DNA from: Erysipelotrichaceae bacterium UBA3379
GTDB taxonomy: Bacteria; Bacillota_I; Bacilli_A; Erysipelotrichales; Coprobacillaceae
DNA: 31,727 nt
NCBI GenBank assembly: GCA_002359025.1
Contig: DEPZ01000046.1
Location: 1-31,727, forward strand
Direction of reading: 5' to 3'
Shown: positions 8,484 through 15,764 of the stretch, in pieces
Layout: every line of letters starts with the position of its first letter
Position numbering within the stretch: the stretch's first letter is position 1
Translations under genes and position numbers: made by a program
Notes under the pieces: model-generated
What the model was told of the DNA's origin: nothing
The model's database searches: none
Seen by the model: only the letters and a program-made list of their open reading frames with translations

Positions 8484-8512
8484 TTGACGAATAAGTAGGA
8501 AAATGCTATTAT
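8484..8512 (+). promoter_or_regulatory. promoter of the rplU operon
   Basis: TTGACG (8484-8489), a 17-base spacer, and TATTAT (8507-8512), with TGC directly before the -10 (an extended -10). This is one of the strongest promoters in the window, as expected for ribosomal protein genes. Confidence 0.85.
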
Positions 8513-8518
8513 ACCACT

Positions 8519-8600
8519 GTTGTAGACCTCTAGCTACAACCGCACATAAAAGGTATTAAAGCGAAGCTGCCTTCATTGGCGAGTCTGAGATTTAAAAAAT
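8519..8600 (+). promoter_or_regulatory. L21 leader-like structured 5' UTR
   Basis: Starting at the expected transcription start, GTTGTAG (8519-8525) pairs perfectly with CTACAAC (8534-8540). It is followed by an ACCGCACATAAAAGGTAT segment and a second set of complementary blocks (AAGGT/GCCTT type, about 8550-8580). The unusually GC-rich, non-coding tract directly before rplU matches the position and look of the ribosomal protein L21 leader of Firmicutes, an assumed autoregulatory RNA. Only the first stem is unambiguous by eye. Confidence 0.65.
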
Positions 8601-8616
8601 GAAAAGGAGGTACATC

Positions 8617-8961
8617 ATGTACGCAATTATTGAAACTGGTGGAAAACAATTAAAAGTTGAAGTTGGAGATACTATTTTTGTTGAAAAATTAGATGTTCAA
8701 GAAGGTGAAACAGTTACTTTTGATAAAGTTTTATTTATCGGAGATAAAACTTTAAAAATTGGAGCTCCTTATATCAAAGGTGCTAGCGTAACTGCTAAAG
8801 TTGAAAAACAAGGTAAAGAAAAGAAAGTCACTATTTACAAATATAATGCGAAAAAACATTATCATAAAAAACAAGGTCATAGACAACCTTATACAAAATT
8901 AGTTATCGAAGATATCAAAAAAACTGCTAGAAAAGCAAAAGAAGCTGAAGCTGCAGAATAA
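8617..8961 (+). CDS. rplU: 50S ribosomal protein L21
   Basis: L21 binds 23S rRNA in the large subunit. The 114-residue product begins MYAIIETGGKQLKVE, the canonical start, and continues with VGDTIFVEKL, VLFIGDKTLKIGAPYIKGASV and the basic KYNAKKHYHKKQGHRQPYTKL. The ATG at 8617 follows AAGGAGG (8603-8609) at seven bases; the in-frame ATG at 8599 lies upstream of that site and would add a non-family MKRRYI. The stop overlaps the next start by one base (TAATG), so rplU, prp and rpmA are translationally linked. Confidence 0.97.
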   Translation: MYAIIETGGKQLKVEVGDTIFVEKLDVQEGETVTFDKVLFIGDKTLKIGAPYIKGASVTAKVEKQGKEKKVTIYKYNAKKHYHKKQGHRQPYTKLVIEDIKKTARKAKEAEAAE

Positions 8962-9284
8962 TGATTCAAGTCATTATTAAAGAAGATAATAGAAAAGATA
9001 TAGTCTATATTCAAGTCAAAGGACATGCTAATAGTGCTGAGTATGGCAAGGATCTTGTATGTGCAGGTGTAAGTACAACTTGTGTGGGTATTGCCAATCA
9101 ACTTGCAAATATGGGATTTTTGAATAAGTATGGTTCTATTGAACTAGAAGAAGGTTATTTTAAGGTAGAGGTTCATGAGTCAATGCATGATATTCAAGTG
9201 GTACTAGAGACATTTGAAACAATCATGAAAACAATTGAATTATCTTATCCAAAGTATATAAAAATCATGAAGACGGAGGTATAA
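8961..9284 (+). CDS. prp: ribosomal-processing cysteine protease Prp (YsxB)
   Basis: Prp cleaves the short N-terminal extension from ribosomal protein L27 in Firmicutes. The 107-residue protein carries the catalytic pair as GHANSAEYGKDLVCAGVS, with His22 and Cys34, the same numbering as I recall for the Staphylococcus enzyme. It lies in its usual place between rplU and rpmA, and the L27 downstream has the cleavable extension, so enzyme and substrate are both present. It starts on the rplU stop codon (one-base overlap) and relies on coupling or on the weak GAAGCTGAAG tract upstream. Confidence 0.95.
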   Translation: MIQVIIKEDNRKDIVYIQVKGHANSAEYGKDLVCAGVSTTCVGIANQLANMGFLNKYGSIELEEGYFKVEVHESMHDIQVVLETFETIMKTIELSYPKYIKIMKTEV

Positions 9285-9288
9285 TCTT

Positions 9289-9573
9289 ATGATGTTTCAA
9301 TTAGATTTACAATTATTCGCATCTAAAAAAGGGGTAGGTTCTACTAAGAACGGTCGTGACTCTCATGCGAAAAGATTAGGTGCTAAATTATCAGATGGTC
9401 AATCTTGTCATGCAGGATCAATCATTTATAGACAAAGAGGTACTAAAATTCATCCAGGTACTAATGTAGGTAAAGGTGGAGATGATACTTTATTTGCAAA
9501 AGTTGATGGAATTGTTAAATATGAAAGATTAGGAAAAACTAAAACTAAAGTTTCAGTTTACCCAGTTGCTTAA
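9289..9573 (+). CDS. rpmA: 50S ribosomal protein L27 with Prp-cleavable N-terminal extension
   Basis: L27 reaches the peptidyl-transferase centre, where its N-terminus must be free. The 94-residue precursor starts MMFQLDLQLFASKKGVGS; the LQLF|ASKKG segment matches the Prp site, with cleavage expected after Phe to expose Ala. The core GRDSHAKRLGAKLSDGQ...GSIIYRQRGTKIHPGTNVGKGGDDTLFA is canonical. Two ATGs are adjacent: 9289 is nine bases from GGAGG (9275-9279), while 9292 gives exactly nine residues before the scissile Ala as in Staphylococcus. Either makes the same mature protein. Confidence 0.97.
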   Translation: MMFQLDLQLFASKKGVGSTKNGRDSHAKRLGAKLSDGQSCHAGSIIYRQRGTKIHPGTNVGKGGDDTLFAKVDGIVKYERLGKTKTKVSVYPVA

Positions 9574-9575
9574 TA

Positions 9576-9604
9576 GGGAACCCCTTAGATTGGGGTTCTT
9601 TTTT
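9576..9604 (+). terminator. terminator after rpmA
   Basis: GAACCCC (9578-9584) pairs with GGGGTTC (9592-9598) around a seven-base loop, extended by G-T pairs, followed by six Ts. No promoter is visible between it and obgE 22 bases later, so some read-through is likely. Confidence 0.9.
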
Positions 9605-9626
9605 AAAATGAAAAAGAGGTGAAAAG

Positions 9627-10910
9627 ATGAAGTTTATAGATAAAGTCAATATCTATGTAGAAGCTGGAAAAGGTGGAGATGGTGTTGTAGCTTTTAGACG
9701 TGAAGCCTATGTACCGAAAGGTGGTCCTGCTGGAGGAGATGGTGGAAAAGGTGGAAGTATTATTTTTGAAGCAACAACATCTTTGTCTACGTTATTAGAT
9801 TTTAGATATAGAAGAGAATATAAGGCGCGTGCTGGTGGTCAAGGTATGGCTAAGAAAATGCACGGGGCTGATGCGGCTGATATGATTTTAAAAGTTCCTG
9901 TAGGTACAGTTATTTATGATGAAGATACGGGAAAAATATTAGCGGATTTAACGCATGATAAACAACGTGCAGTAATTGCTAAAGGAGGACGTGGCGGAAG
10001 AGGTAACGCAAGATTTGCAACAAGCCGTAATCCTGCTCCAACAATCTGTGAACGTGGTGAACCAGGAGAAAAATATAATTTAACTTGTGAATTAAAATTA
10101 TTAGCTGATGTTGGTTTGGTGGGATTCCCATCTGTAGGGAAATCAACTTTCTTATCAGTTGTATCTCGTGCAAGACCTGAAATTGCAGATTATCATTTTA
10201 CAACAATTGTACCTAATTTAGGTGTTGTGCAATCTAAAGATGGACGTTCGTTTGTTATGGCGGATTTACCTGGATTAATTGAAGGAGCGAGTCAAGGAAA
10301 AGGATTAGGTCATCAATTCTTAAGACATATTGAAAGATGTCGAGTGATTGTTCATATTATTGATATGGGTGGAACCGAAGGAAGAGATCCTTATGAAGAT
10401 TATCTTGCAATTAATAAAGAACTTGGTGAATATAAATATCGTTTATTAGAAAGACCTCAAATTATTATTGCTAATAAGATGGATGAGCCACAGGCTGAAG
10501 AAAACTTAAGAATCTTTAAAGAAAAACTTGAAGAAGATATTCCAGTATTTCCAGTGATTGCACTTATACAAGAAGGTGTTGATATGCCATTATATGCGAT
10601 TGCTGATTTACTAGATAAAACACCTTCATTTGTTGAGGAAGAAGAAGTTGAAAATAGTGTATTGTATACATATGAAAGTAAAGATGAAATTGGCTTTGAA
10701 ATTCATAATGAAGGTAATGGATATTGGCATGTAACTGGTGAAAGAGTGGAAAAAATAGTGCAAATGGCATCATTAGGTAGTGATGATGGTGTAAAACGTT
10801 TTGCTCAAAAAATGCGTAATATTGGTCTTGATGATGCATTGCGTGTTGCTGGTGTACAGCCGGGAGATACAGTTTCTATATTAGATTTTGAATTTGAGTT
10901 TTATGATTAA
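9627..10910 (+). CDS. obgE: Obg family GTPase (CgtA)
   Basis: Obg is an essential ribosome-associated GTPase connected to 50S assembly and stress control. The order of domains is complete: the glycine-rich Obg fold (about 1-157, with EAGKGGDGVVAFRREAYVPKG and GGRGGRGNARFATS), the G domain with P-loop GFPSVGKST (166-174), DLPGLIEGAS and NKMD, and a C-terminal OCT domain after about residue 340 ending in LRVAGVQPGDTVSILDFEFEF. The 427 residues match the Bacillus length. AGAGGTGA precedes the start. It follows rpmA as in most Firmicutes and ends two bases before a DUF554 gene. Confidence 0.97.
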   Translation: MKFIDKVNIYVEAGKGGDGVVAFRREAYVPKGGPAGGDGGKGGSIIFEATTSLSTLLDFRYRREYKARAGGQGMAKKMHGADAADMILKVPVGTVIYDEDTGKILADLTHDKQRAVIAKGGRGGRGNARFATSRNPAPTICERGEPGEKYNLTCELKLLADVGLVGFPSVGKSTFLSVVSRARPEIADYHFTTIVPNLGVVQSKDGRSFVMADLPGLIEGASQGKGLGHQFLRHIERCRVIVHIIDMGGTEGRDPYEDYLAINKELGEYKYRLLERPQIIIANKMDEPQAEENLRIFKEKLEEDIPVFPVIALIQEGVDMPLYAIADLLDKTPSFVEEEEVENSVLYTYESKDEIGFEIHNEGNGYWHVTGERVEKIVQMASLGSDDGVKRFAQKMRNIGLDDALRVAGVQPGDTVSILDFEFEFYD

Positions 10911-10912
10911 TT

Positions 10913-11596
10913 ATGATAGGAACAATTATTAATACAATTGCAGTGATTGTAGGAAGTACTCTTGGGATGATTTTCCATAAGGGGATTCCTACAAGAGTTG
11001 CTGATGCTATGATGAAGGCTCTTGGTTTATCAACGATATTTATTGGTGTACAGGGAGCTTTTGAGGGTCATAATACTTTGGTTATGATTCTTTCTATGGT
11101 TTTAGGTGTTGTGATTGGTGAGACAATAGACATAGATGCAAGAGTGAATACATTTGTGAATAAGATTGAAAAACGTTTTGTTAAAAATCAAAAAGAAGGA
11201 CATAGTTTGTCAGAAGGTATTATTTCTTCTAGTTTATTATTTTGTGTGGGTTCTATGACAATTGTAGGATGTTTGAATGCAGGGATTCAAAAGGATTATA
11301 CTTTGTTGATGACAAAATCGGTTATGGACTTTTGTGCTTCGATGATTTTTGCTTCTACTCTAGGTTTGGGTGTTTTATTATCATCTATTGTTGTTTTTGT
11401 ATATCAAGGAGCGTTGACACTTCTTGCGAGTTTTGCTGCTCCCTATTTAACAACAATAGTGATTGGAGAGATGACTTGTGTAGGTTCGCTTATTATTGTA
11501 GCGACAGGTTTAAATGTTTTAAAAATCACACAACTAAGATTGATGAATTTTATACCAGCAATGTTTTTACCTATAGTGATTTGTCTATTTATATAA
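10913..11596 (+). CDS. DUF554 family membrane protein (YqgA/YdfK-like)
   Basis: I recognise the family but its function is not established. The 227 residues start GTIINTIAVIVGSTLGMIFHKGIP and contain ALGLSTIFIGVQGA, MVLGVVIGETIDID and FCVGSMTIVGCLNAGIQKD, stretches typical of DUF554. About six or seven hydrophobic segments span the protein. It begins two bases after the obgE stop with no clear ribosome binding site, so translation is probably coupled to obgE. A second long frame over 11242-11601 is a shadow of this gene. Transport or stress roles have been guessed for relatives; nothing here decides that. Confidence 0.85.
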   Translation: MIGTIINTIAVIVGSTLGMIFHKGIPTRVADAMMKALGLSTIFIGVQGAFEGHNTLVMILSMVLGVVIGETIDIDARVNTFVNKIEKRFVKNQKEGHSLSEGIISSSLLFCVGSMTIVGCLNAGIQKDYTLLMTKSVMDFCASMIFASTLGLGVLLSSIVVFVYQGALTLLASFAAPYLTTIVIGEMTCVGSLIIVATGLNVLKITQLRLMNFIPAMFLPIVICLFI

Positions 11597-11621
11597 AATG
11601 AGAAATTCTTCTCATTTTTTT
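11595..11621 (+). terminator. terminator after the DUF554 gene
   Basis: AAAATGAGAA (11595-11604) pairs with TTCTCATTTT (11609-11618) around ATTC, with a continuous T-tract from 11615 to 11621. It overlaps the stop codon. Confidence 0.9.
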
Positions 11622-11630
11622 GTTTGGATA

Positions 11631-11639
11631 TGATATAAT
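11631..11639 (+). promoter_or_regulatory. extended -10 promoter of ruvAB
   Basis: TGATATAAT (11631-11639) is a perfect extended -10 element (TGn plus TATAAT), just after the preceding terminator and 31 bases before ruvA. The -35 region is poor, as is common for extended -10 promoters. No LexA box was recognised here. Confidence 0.6.
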
Positions 11640-11670
11640 GGATAAGTATATAGAGAAGTAGAGGTAAATT

Positions 11671-12237
11671 ATGTATAGTTATATAAAAGGTTTAATTGTT
11701 GATTTAGCTAAGAATTATATTGTTATTGATAATCAAGGAATTGGTTATTTGGTTTATGTAAGTAATCCTTATCAGTTTACAAGGGGTAAGGAAGCTATGG
11801 TTTATATTTATCAACAAGTGAAAGAAGATGGGATTCTTTTGTATGGATTTCGTACAAAAGAAGAAAAAGATTTATTTTTAAAATTGATTATGGTAAAAGG
11901 TATAGGTTGTAAAACAGCGATTGGTATTCTTGCAACAGGTGATGTCAATGCGATTATTCAAGCGATTGAATCTAAGAATATAGCTTATTTAAAGAAAATC
12001 CCTGGTATTGGACCAAAAGCAGCACAACAAATTGTATTAGATTTACAAGGGAAATTTGTTTTACTTCCAACAGAGCTTATTATGGGATCAGTTGAGTTTG
12101 ATGAGGCTGTTGAAGTATTAATTGCTTTAGGATATAAGCGTCAAGATGTAGATAAGGTCATGAATACTTTGATTCATGAACAATTAGATACGAATGGTTA
12201 TGTCAAAAAAGCATTAAGTCTACTTGTGAAAGCATAG
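11671..12237 (+). CDS. ruvA: Holliday junction DNA helicase RuvA
   Basis: RuvA tetramers hold the Holliday junction flat and recruit RuvB. The 188-residue protein has the N-terminal OB fold (MYSYIKGLIVDL...GIGYLVYVS), two helix-hairpin-helix motifs (MVKGIGCKTAIGIL and KIPGIGPKAAQQIVLDL), and a C-terminal three-helix domain (FDEAVEVLIALGYKRQDVDKV) that contacts RuvB. The start at 11671 follows AGAGGT. ruvB begins ten bases after the stop, behind AGGAGGGAG, in the standard ruvAB order. Confidence 0.96.
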   Translation: MYSYIKGLIVDLAKNYIVIDNQGIGYLVYVSNPYQFTRGKEAMVYIYQQVKEDGILLYGFRTKEEKDLFLKLIMVKGIGCKTAIGILATGDVNAIIQAIESKNIAYLKKIPGIGPKAAQQIVLDLQGKFVLLPTELIMGSVEFDEAVEVLIALGYKRQDVDKVMNTLIHEQLDTNGYVKKALSLLVKA

Positions 12238-12247
12238 GAGGGAGAAT

Positions 12248-13249
12248 ATGGACGCAAAGCGTGATATATTAGATGCATCTTGTCATATGGAAGATGAAGA
12301 GAGTCAACTTCGTCCTCAATCGTTTGATGAATATGTGGGCCAATCTAATTTGAAAAGTAATTTGAAAGTCTTTGTTGGAGCCGCGAAGATGCGAGATGAA
12401 TCATTAGATCATGTGTTGTTATATGGTCCTCCAGGACTTGGGAAAACAACCATGTCTATGATTATTGCTAATGAAATGGGAACGCATTTAAAAACAACAA
12501 CAGGTCCAAGTATTGAAAAAACAGGAGATCTTGTTGCAATACTTACATCATTAGAACCTGGAGATGTTTTGTTTATCGATGAAATTCATCGATTAAATAA
12601 AGTCGTAGAAGAGATTTTGTATCCTGCTATGGAGGATTTCTTTGTTGATGTTGTGATTGGTAAAGAGGCATCAACACGTTCAATACGTATTGATCTTCCA
12701 CCATTTACACTTGTAGGAGCAACTACTCGTGCTGGTGATTTATCTGCTCCATTAAGAGATCGTTTTGGAATAGTATCTAAATTAGAGTATTATACGGAAG
12801 ATGAACTTGCTCAAATTATTAGTCGTACGAGTCAAGTTTATCGTATGGATATGGATGAAGAAGCAAAAAGAGAATTAGCCAAACGTTCTAGAGGAACACC
12901 AAGGATAGCTAACAGATTATTTAGACGTGTTCGTGATTTTGCTCAATATAATGGAGATGAGCGTATTACAAAAGAAAGAACTGTAGAAGCATTACAGCGT
13001 TTAAAAGTAGATGAACTCGGTTTGGATGATGTGGACCATAAATATTTATTGGGAATTATTCATCGTTTTCAGGGCGGACCTGTGGGGTTAGAAGCCATTG
13101 CTGCAAGCATTGGAGAAGAACCGTTGACTTTAGAAGATGTTTATGAACCTTATTTATTACAAACTGGATTAATCAAAAGAACACCAAGAGGTCGTGTTGT
13201 GACTGATTTGGCTTATAGACATTTTAATATATCAAGAGAAGATTTTTAA
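12248..13249 (+). CDS. ruvB: Holliday junction branch migration ATPase RuvB
   Basis: RuvB hexamers pump DNA through the RuvA-bound junction. The AAA+ core is complete: Walker A GPPGLGKT (residues 60-67), Walker B VLFIDEIH (DEIH at 111-114), the TTRAGDLSAPLRDRFG stretch with sensor and arginine-finger residues, and the winged-helix C-terminus with RFQGGPVGLEAIAASIGE and LIKRTPRGRVVTDLAY. The 333 residues are typical. Its stop codon sits at the base of a terminator, which separates ruvAB from the competence genes that follow. Confidence 0.97.
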   Translation: MDAKRDILDASCHMEDEESQLRPQSFDEYVGQSNLKSNLKVFVGAAKMRDESLDHVLLYGPPGLGKTTMSMIIANEMGTHLKTTTGPSIEKTGDLVAILTSLEPGDVLFIDEIHRLNKVVEEILYPAMEDFFVDVVIGKEASTRSIRIDLPPFTLVGATTRAGDLSAPLRDRFGIVSKLEYYTEDELAQIISRTSQVYRMDMDEEAKRELAKRSRGTPRIANRLFRRVRDFAQYNGDERITKERTVEALQRLKVDELGLDDVDHKYLLGIIHRFQGGPVGLEAIAASIGEEPLTLEDVYEPYLLQTGLIKRTPRGRVVTDLAYRHFNISREDF

Positions 13250-13275
13250 CCGTTATGAAAAATAGCGGTTTTTTT
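13248..13275 (+). terminator. terminator after ruvB
   Basis: AACCGTTA (13248-13255) pairs with TAGCGGTT (13263-13270) around a seven-base loop, one T-G pair included, with Ts to 13275. It overlaps the ruvB stop and rules out the ATG at 13255 as the comEA start. Confidence 0.88.
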
Positions 13276-13290
13276 ATTGGGGGGAATTAT

Positions 13291-13758
13291 ATGATAAAAA
13301 AATGGATAGCGTGTTTGATGCTCATCATTTGTTCGATTTTATATGATTATAGACATCCTATACAAAAAGAACAGAAAACCATTTCACGTGCTTATGTGAT
13401 ATTAGAAGGTGAATTTTTAAAGACAGGTAAATATGAATTTGATCGAGAACTCACTGTCAAAGAATTAGTTGACATTGTAGGTGTGTCTAAACAAGCAAGT
13501 CTTAGTTCGCTAAATATGGAGTATATTGTAAAAGATGAATCATCTTTATATCTTCCTAAGAAAAAGAAAGATATGATTTCGTTAAATCATGCTTCGAAAA
13601 CAGAATTAATGACATTAAAAGGTGTAGGTGAAAAGACAGCTTTGAAAATTATTGAATATCGTAGAGTGCAACCATTTGAATGTTTAGAAGATATTCAAAA
13701 TATTAGTGGTATAGGCGAAAAGACTTATAAGAAATTTAGGGATGATTTATGCTTATAA
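13291..13758 (+). CDS. comEA: competence protein ComEA (helix-hairpin-helix DNA receptor)
   Basis: ComEA is the membrane-anchored receptor that binds double-stranded DNA at the surface during transformation. The 155-residue product has one N-terminal membrane segment (about residues 4-17), a SLBB-like middle (AYVILEGEFLKTGKYEF...LTVKELVDIVG) and a C-terminal pair of helix-hairpin-helix motifs (SLNHASKTELMTLKGVGEKTALKIIEYR, split here as LMTLKGVGEKTALKII and ISGIGEKTYKKFRD). I start it at 13291, where a run of six Gs gives a ribosome binding site; 13255 lies in the ruvB terminator. It overlaps comEC by ten bases. Confidence 0.92.
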   Translation: MIKKWIACLMLIICSILYDYRHPIQKEQKTISRAYVILEGEFLKTGKYEFDRELTVKELVDIVGVSKQASLSSLNMEYIVKDESSLYLPKKKKDMISLNHASKTELMTLKGVGEKTALKIIEYRRVQPFECLEDIQNISGIGEKTYKKFRDDLCL

Positions 13759-15734
13759 GATATCATCTTATATATTATGCTTTAGGATGTTTGCTTGTTG
13801 TTTTATCTTTATATCATCACTATATATTTTGGGTACTCACTATTATATATCTCTATTATATTTTTAAACGATTAGATTTAAAGTATATGCTTGTTTTGAT
13901 TTTGTGTATGAGTGCTGTTTCTTTTCCACGTGTACATCAAAATATGCCTTTGCGTATACAAGGAAGTGTTATCAAAACAAGTCAATATTATTGTGATGTA
14001 TTGACTGATTACGGAACAGTGCGCTTGTATCATGATAAGTGCTTTCAATATCGTGATCGAATAGATGTGAGAATATCAAAGCTAGAGATGAAAGAAAATA
14101 CGAATGATTATGGTTTTTGTGAAAGATTATATTTATATGGGCAAAATATATTCTATAAGGCAAAATTAGAAAAATTGATTTCAATTGAATCACATCAAGG
14201 TTTATATCATTGGTTAGAAAAGAGATTTGATGAAAGAAGTGAAGTTGAAAGCTATCAAAGAATGTTTGTTTTAGGTGAAAAGAATGAAGATATGAAGGAA
14301 GATTATGATTTGCTTTCTAAACAAAATCTTGTACATTTGTTTGCCTTGTCAGGTATGCATATTCATATTTTATCGCAAATGTTAGAAAAATTATTGGTGC
14401 AGTTTATAAATAAAAAATATGCGAAAGTATGTTGTTTGGTTATTTTAGGAGTTTATATTTTTTCTATACCCATGCAGATTTCTTTATATCGTGCTTATTT
14501 TTGTATGTTACTGTCCTTTTTATTAAGGAAGTGGTTGAATGCTTTGGATATATTATCTTTGTTGACAATTGTTTCTTTAATCTATAATCCTTATATCATT
14601 TATAATATATCTTTTGTTTTTTCGTATTTTATTTATTTTGTTGTTTTAATAACGAAGCAGATGTCTATGAGTGCTTTTTTTATTTATTTAGCAGGATTGC
14701 CTATTGTTTTATGTATGCAACATCAGATTCCTTTGTTGTCGTTTATAGTGGGATGGATTTTATCTCCATTTATAGAGTTGTTATATATCTTTTCATTTTT
14801 ATCCACACTTTTTCCAATGCTATCTTATATAGAGTGGATACTTGTAGATACCATGCAAAAGATATTGCTGTTTTTAGAGCATATTCAAGGATTTTTGGTT
14901 TTGGCACATCCTACTTTGATATTTCTTGTTATTTATTATATTTTATATTTCCAAATTCTATACAGAAAAGAATTGAAACAATCTTATCGAAAAACAATAT
15001 TAATGATGATATCTTTGATATTGTCTTTTTCTTTTTATAGTCGATATAAAATATATGGAGAAGTGACAATGATTGATGTGGGGCAAGGAGATTGTACACT
15101 TATTAGACTGCCGCTTAATCAAGGAAATATTTTGATTGATACAGGTGGTGATAGAAATTATGATCTTGCGATGACGACAATTATTCCGTATTTACGTGCT
15201 GTGGGTATAGAGAGATTGGATTATGTTTATATTTCGCATGATGATTATGATCATTGTGGTGCATTGGAATCACTTGTTAAAAATTTTTCTGTTAAACATG
15301 TTATTAGAGAATATGAGAAGTATCGTCGTATTGGATGCATGGAGGTCACTATGTTGAATACAGGAGAACAATATACTGAAAATAATGATTGTTCTTTAAT
15401 TATGAAAGTGGATTTGCCAAATATGTCATTATTGTTTATGGGAGATGCTTCTTTTCAGGTTGAAATAGATTTAAAAAAGAAATATAAGCATTTAGATATT
15501 GATGTATTAAAGGTCTCTCATCATGGCAGTCAAACATCATCTTCTACTGATTTGTTTGAAATGATATCACCATCGATTGCAATGATAGGTGTAAAGAAAA
15601 ATAATGTTTATCATCATCCTTCAAAAGTTGTTATAGATAGGTTAGAAAGAAAAAAAGTGAATATATTAAGGACTGATCTAGATGGCATGTTTCATATAAG
15701 ATTTTATGGAAAAGAACGTTACATTTTGAATTGA
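13749..15734 (+). CDS. comEC: ComEC/Rec2 DNA uptake channel protein
   Basis: ComEC is the membrane channel that carries single-stranded DNA into the cell. The 661-residue protein has N-terminal membrane segments and an OB-like region (about 70-150), a hydrophobic competence domain (about 190-420, opening LVHLFALSGMHIHILSQ, the family signature), and a C-terminal metallo-beta-lactamase-like domain: MIDVGQGDCTLIRLP, LIDTGGD, ISHDDYDHCGALESL and KVSHHGSQTSSS. The ligand-type residues of that domain are all present, so the gene looks intact. The ten-base overlap with comEA implies coupled translation. comEB is absent, as in many genomes. Confidence 0.94.
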   Translation: MLIRYHLIYYALGCLLVVLSLYHHYIFWVLTIIYLYYIFKRLDLKYMLVLILCMSAVSFPRVHQNMPLRIQGSVIKTSQYYCDVLTDYGTVRLYHDKCFQYRDRIDVRISKLEMKENTNDYGFCERLYLYGQNIFYKAKLEKLISIESHQGLYHWLEKRFDERSEVESYQRMFVLGEKNEDMKEDYDLLSKQNLVHLFALSGMHIHILSQMLEKLLVQFINKKYAKVCCLVILGVYIFSIPMQISLYRAYFCMLLSFLLRKWLNALDILSLLTIVSLIYNPYIIYNISFVFSYFIYFVVLITKQMSMSAFFIYLAGLPIVLCMQHQIPLLSFIVGWILSPFIELLYIFSFLSTLFPMLSYIEWILVDTMQKILLFLEHIQGFLVLAHPTLIFLVIYYILYFQILYRKELKQSYRKTILMMISLILSFSFYSRYKIYGEVTMIDVGQGDCTLIRLPLNQGNILIDTGGDRNYDLAMTTIIPYLRAVGIERLDYVYISHDDYDHCGALESLVKNFSVKHVIREYEKYRRIGCMEVTMLNTGEQYTENNDCSLIMKVDLPNMSLLFMGDASFQVEIDLKKKYKHLDIDVLKVSHHGSQTSSSTDLFEMISPSIAMIGVKKNNVYHHPSKVVIDRLERKKVNILRTDLDGMFHIRFYGKERYILN

Positions 15735-15746
15735 TTCATGTATAAT
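15719..15746 (+). promoter_or_regulatory. possible promoter of holA
   Basis: TTACAT (15719-15724), a 16-base spacer and TATAAT (15741-15746) lie at the end of comEC, 18 bases before holA. This would let the essential holA be expressed without the competence genes. Confidence 0.55.
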
Positions 15747-15764
15747 AACAAAGAGGTGATGTAG

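Noticed and set aside
10564..10839. 91-codon minus-strand frame opposite obgE
   Set aside because: His/Tyr/Gln-rich composition typical of antisense to AT-rich genes; the OCT domain of Obg explains the sequence.
11242..11601. Second plus-strand frame of 119 codons over the DUF554 gene
   Set aside because: It is rich in Cys, Phe and Tyr, has no ribosome binding site and runs through the terminator, while the overlapping frame matches a known family.
14711..15040. 109-codon frame within comEC
   Set aside because: A hydrophobic shadow of the membrane-spanning comEC region with no ribosome binding site.
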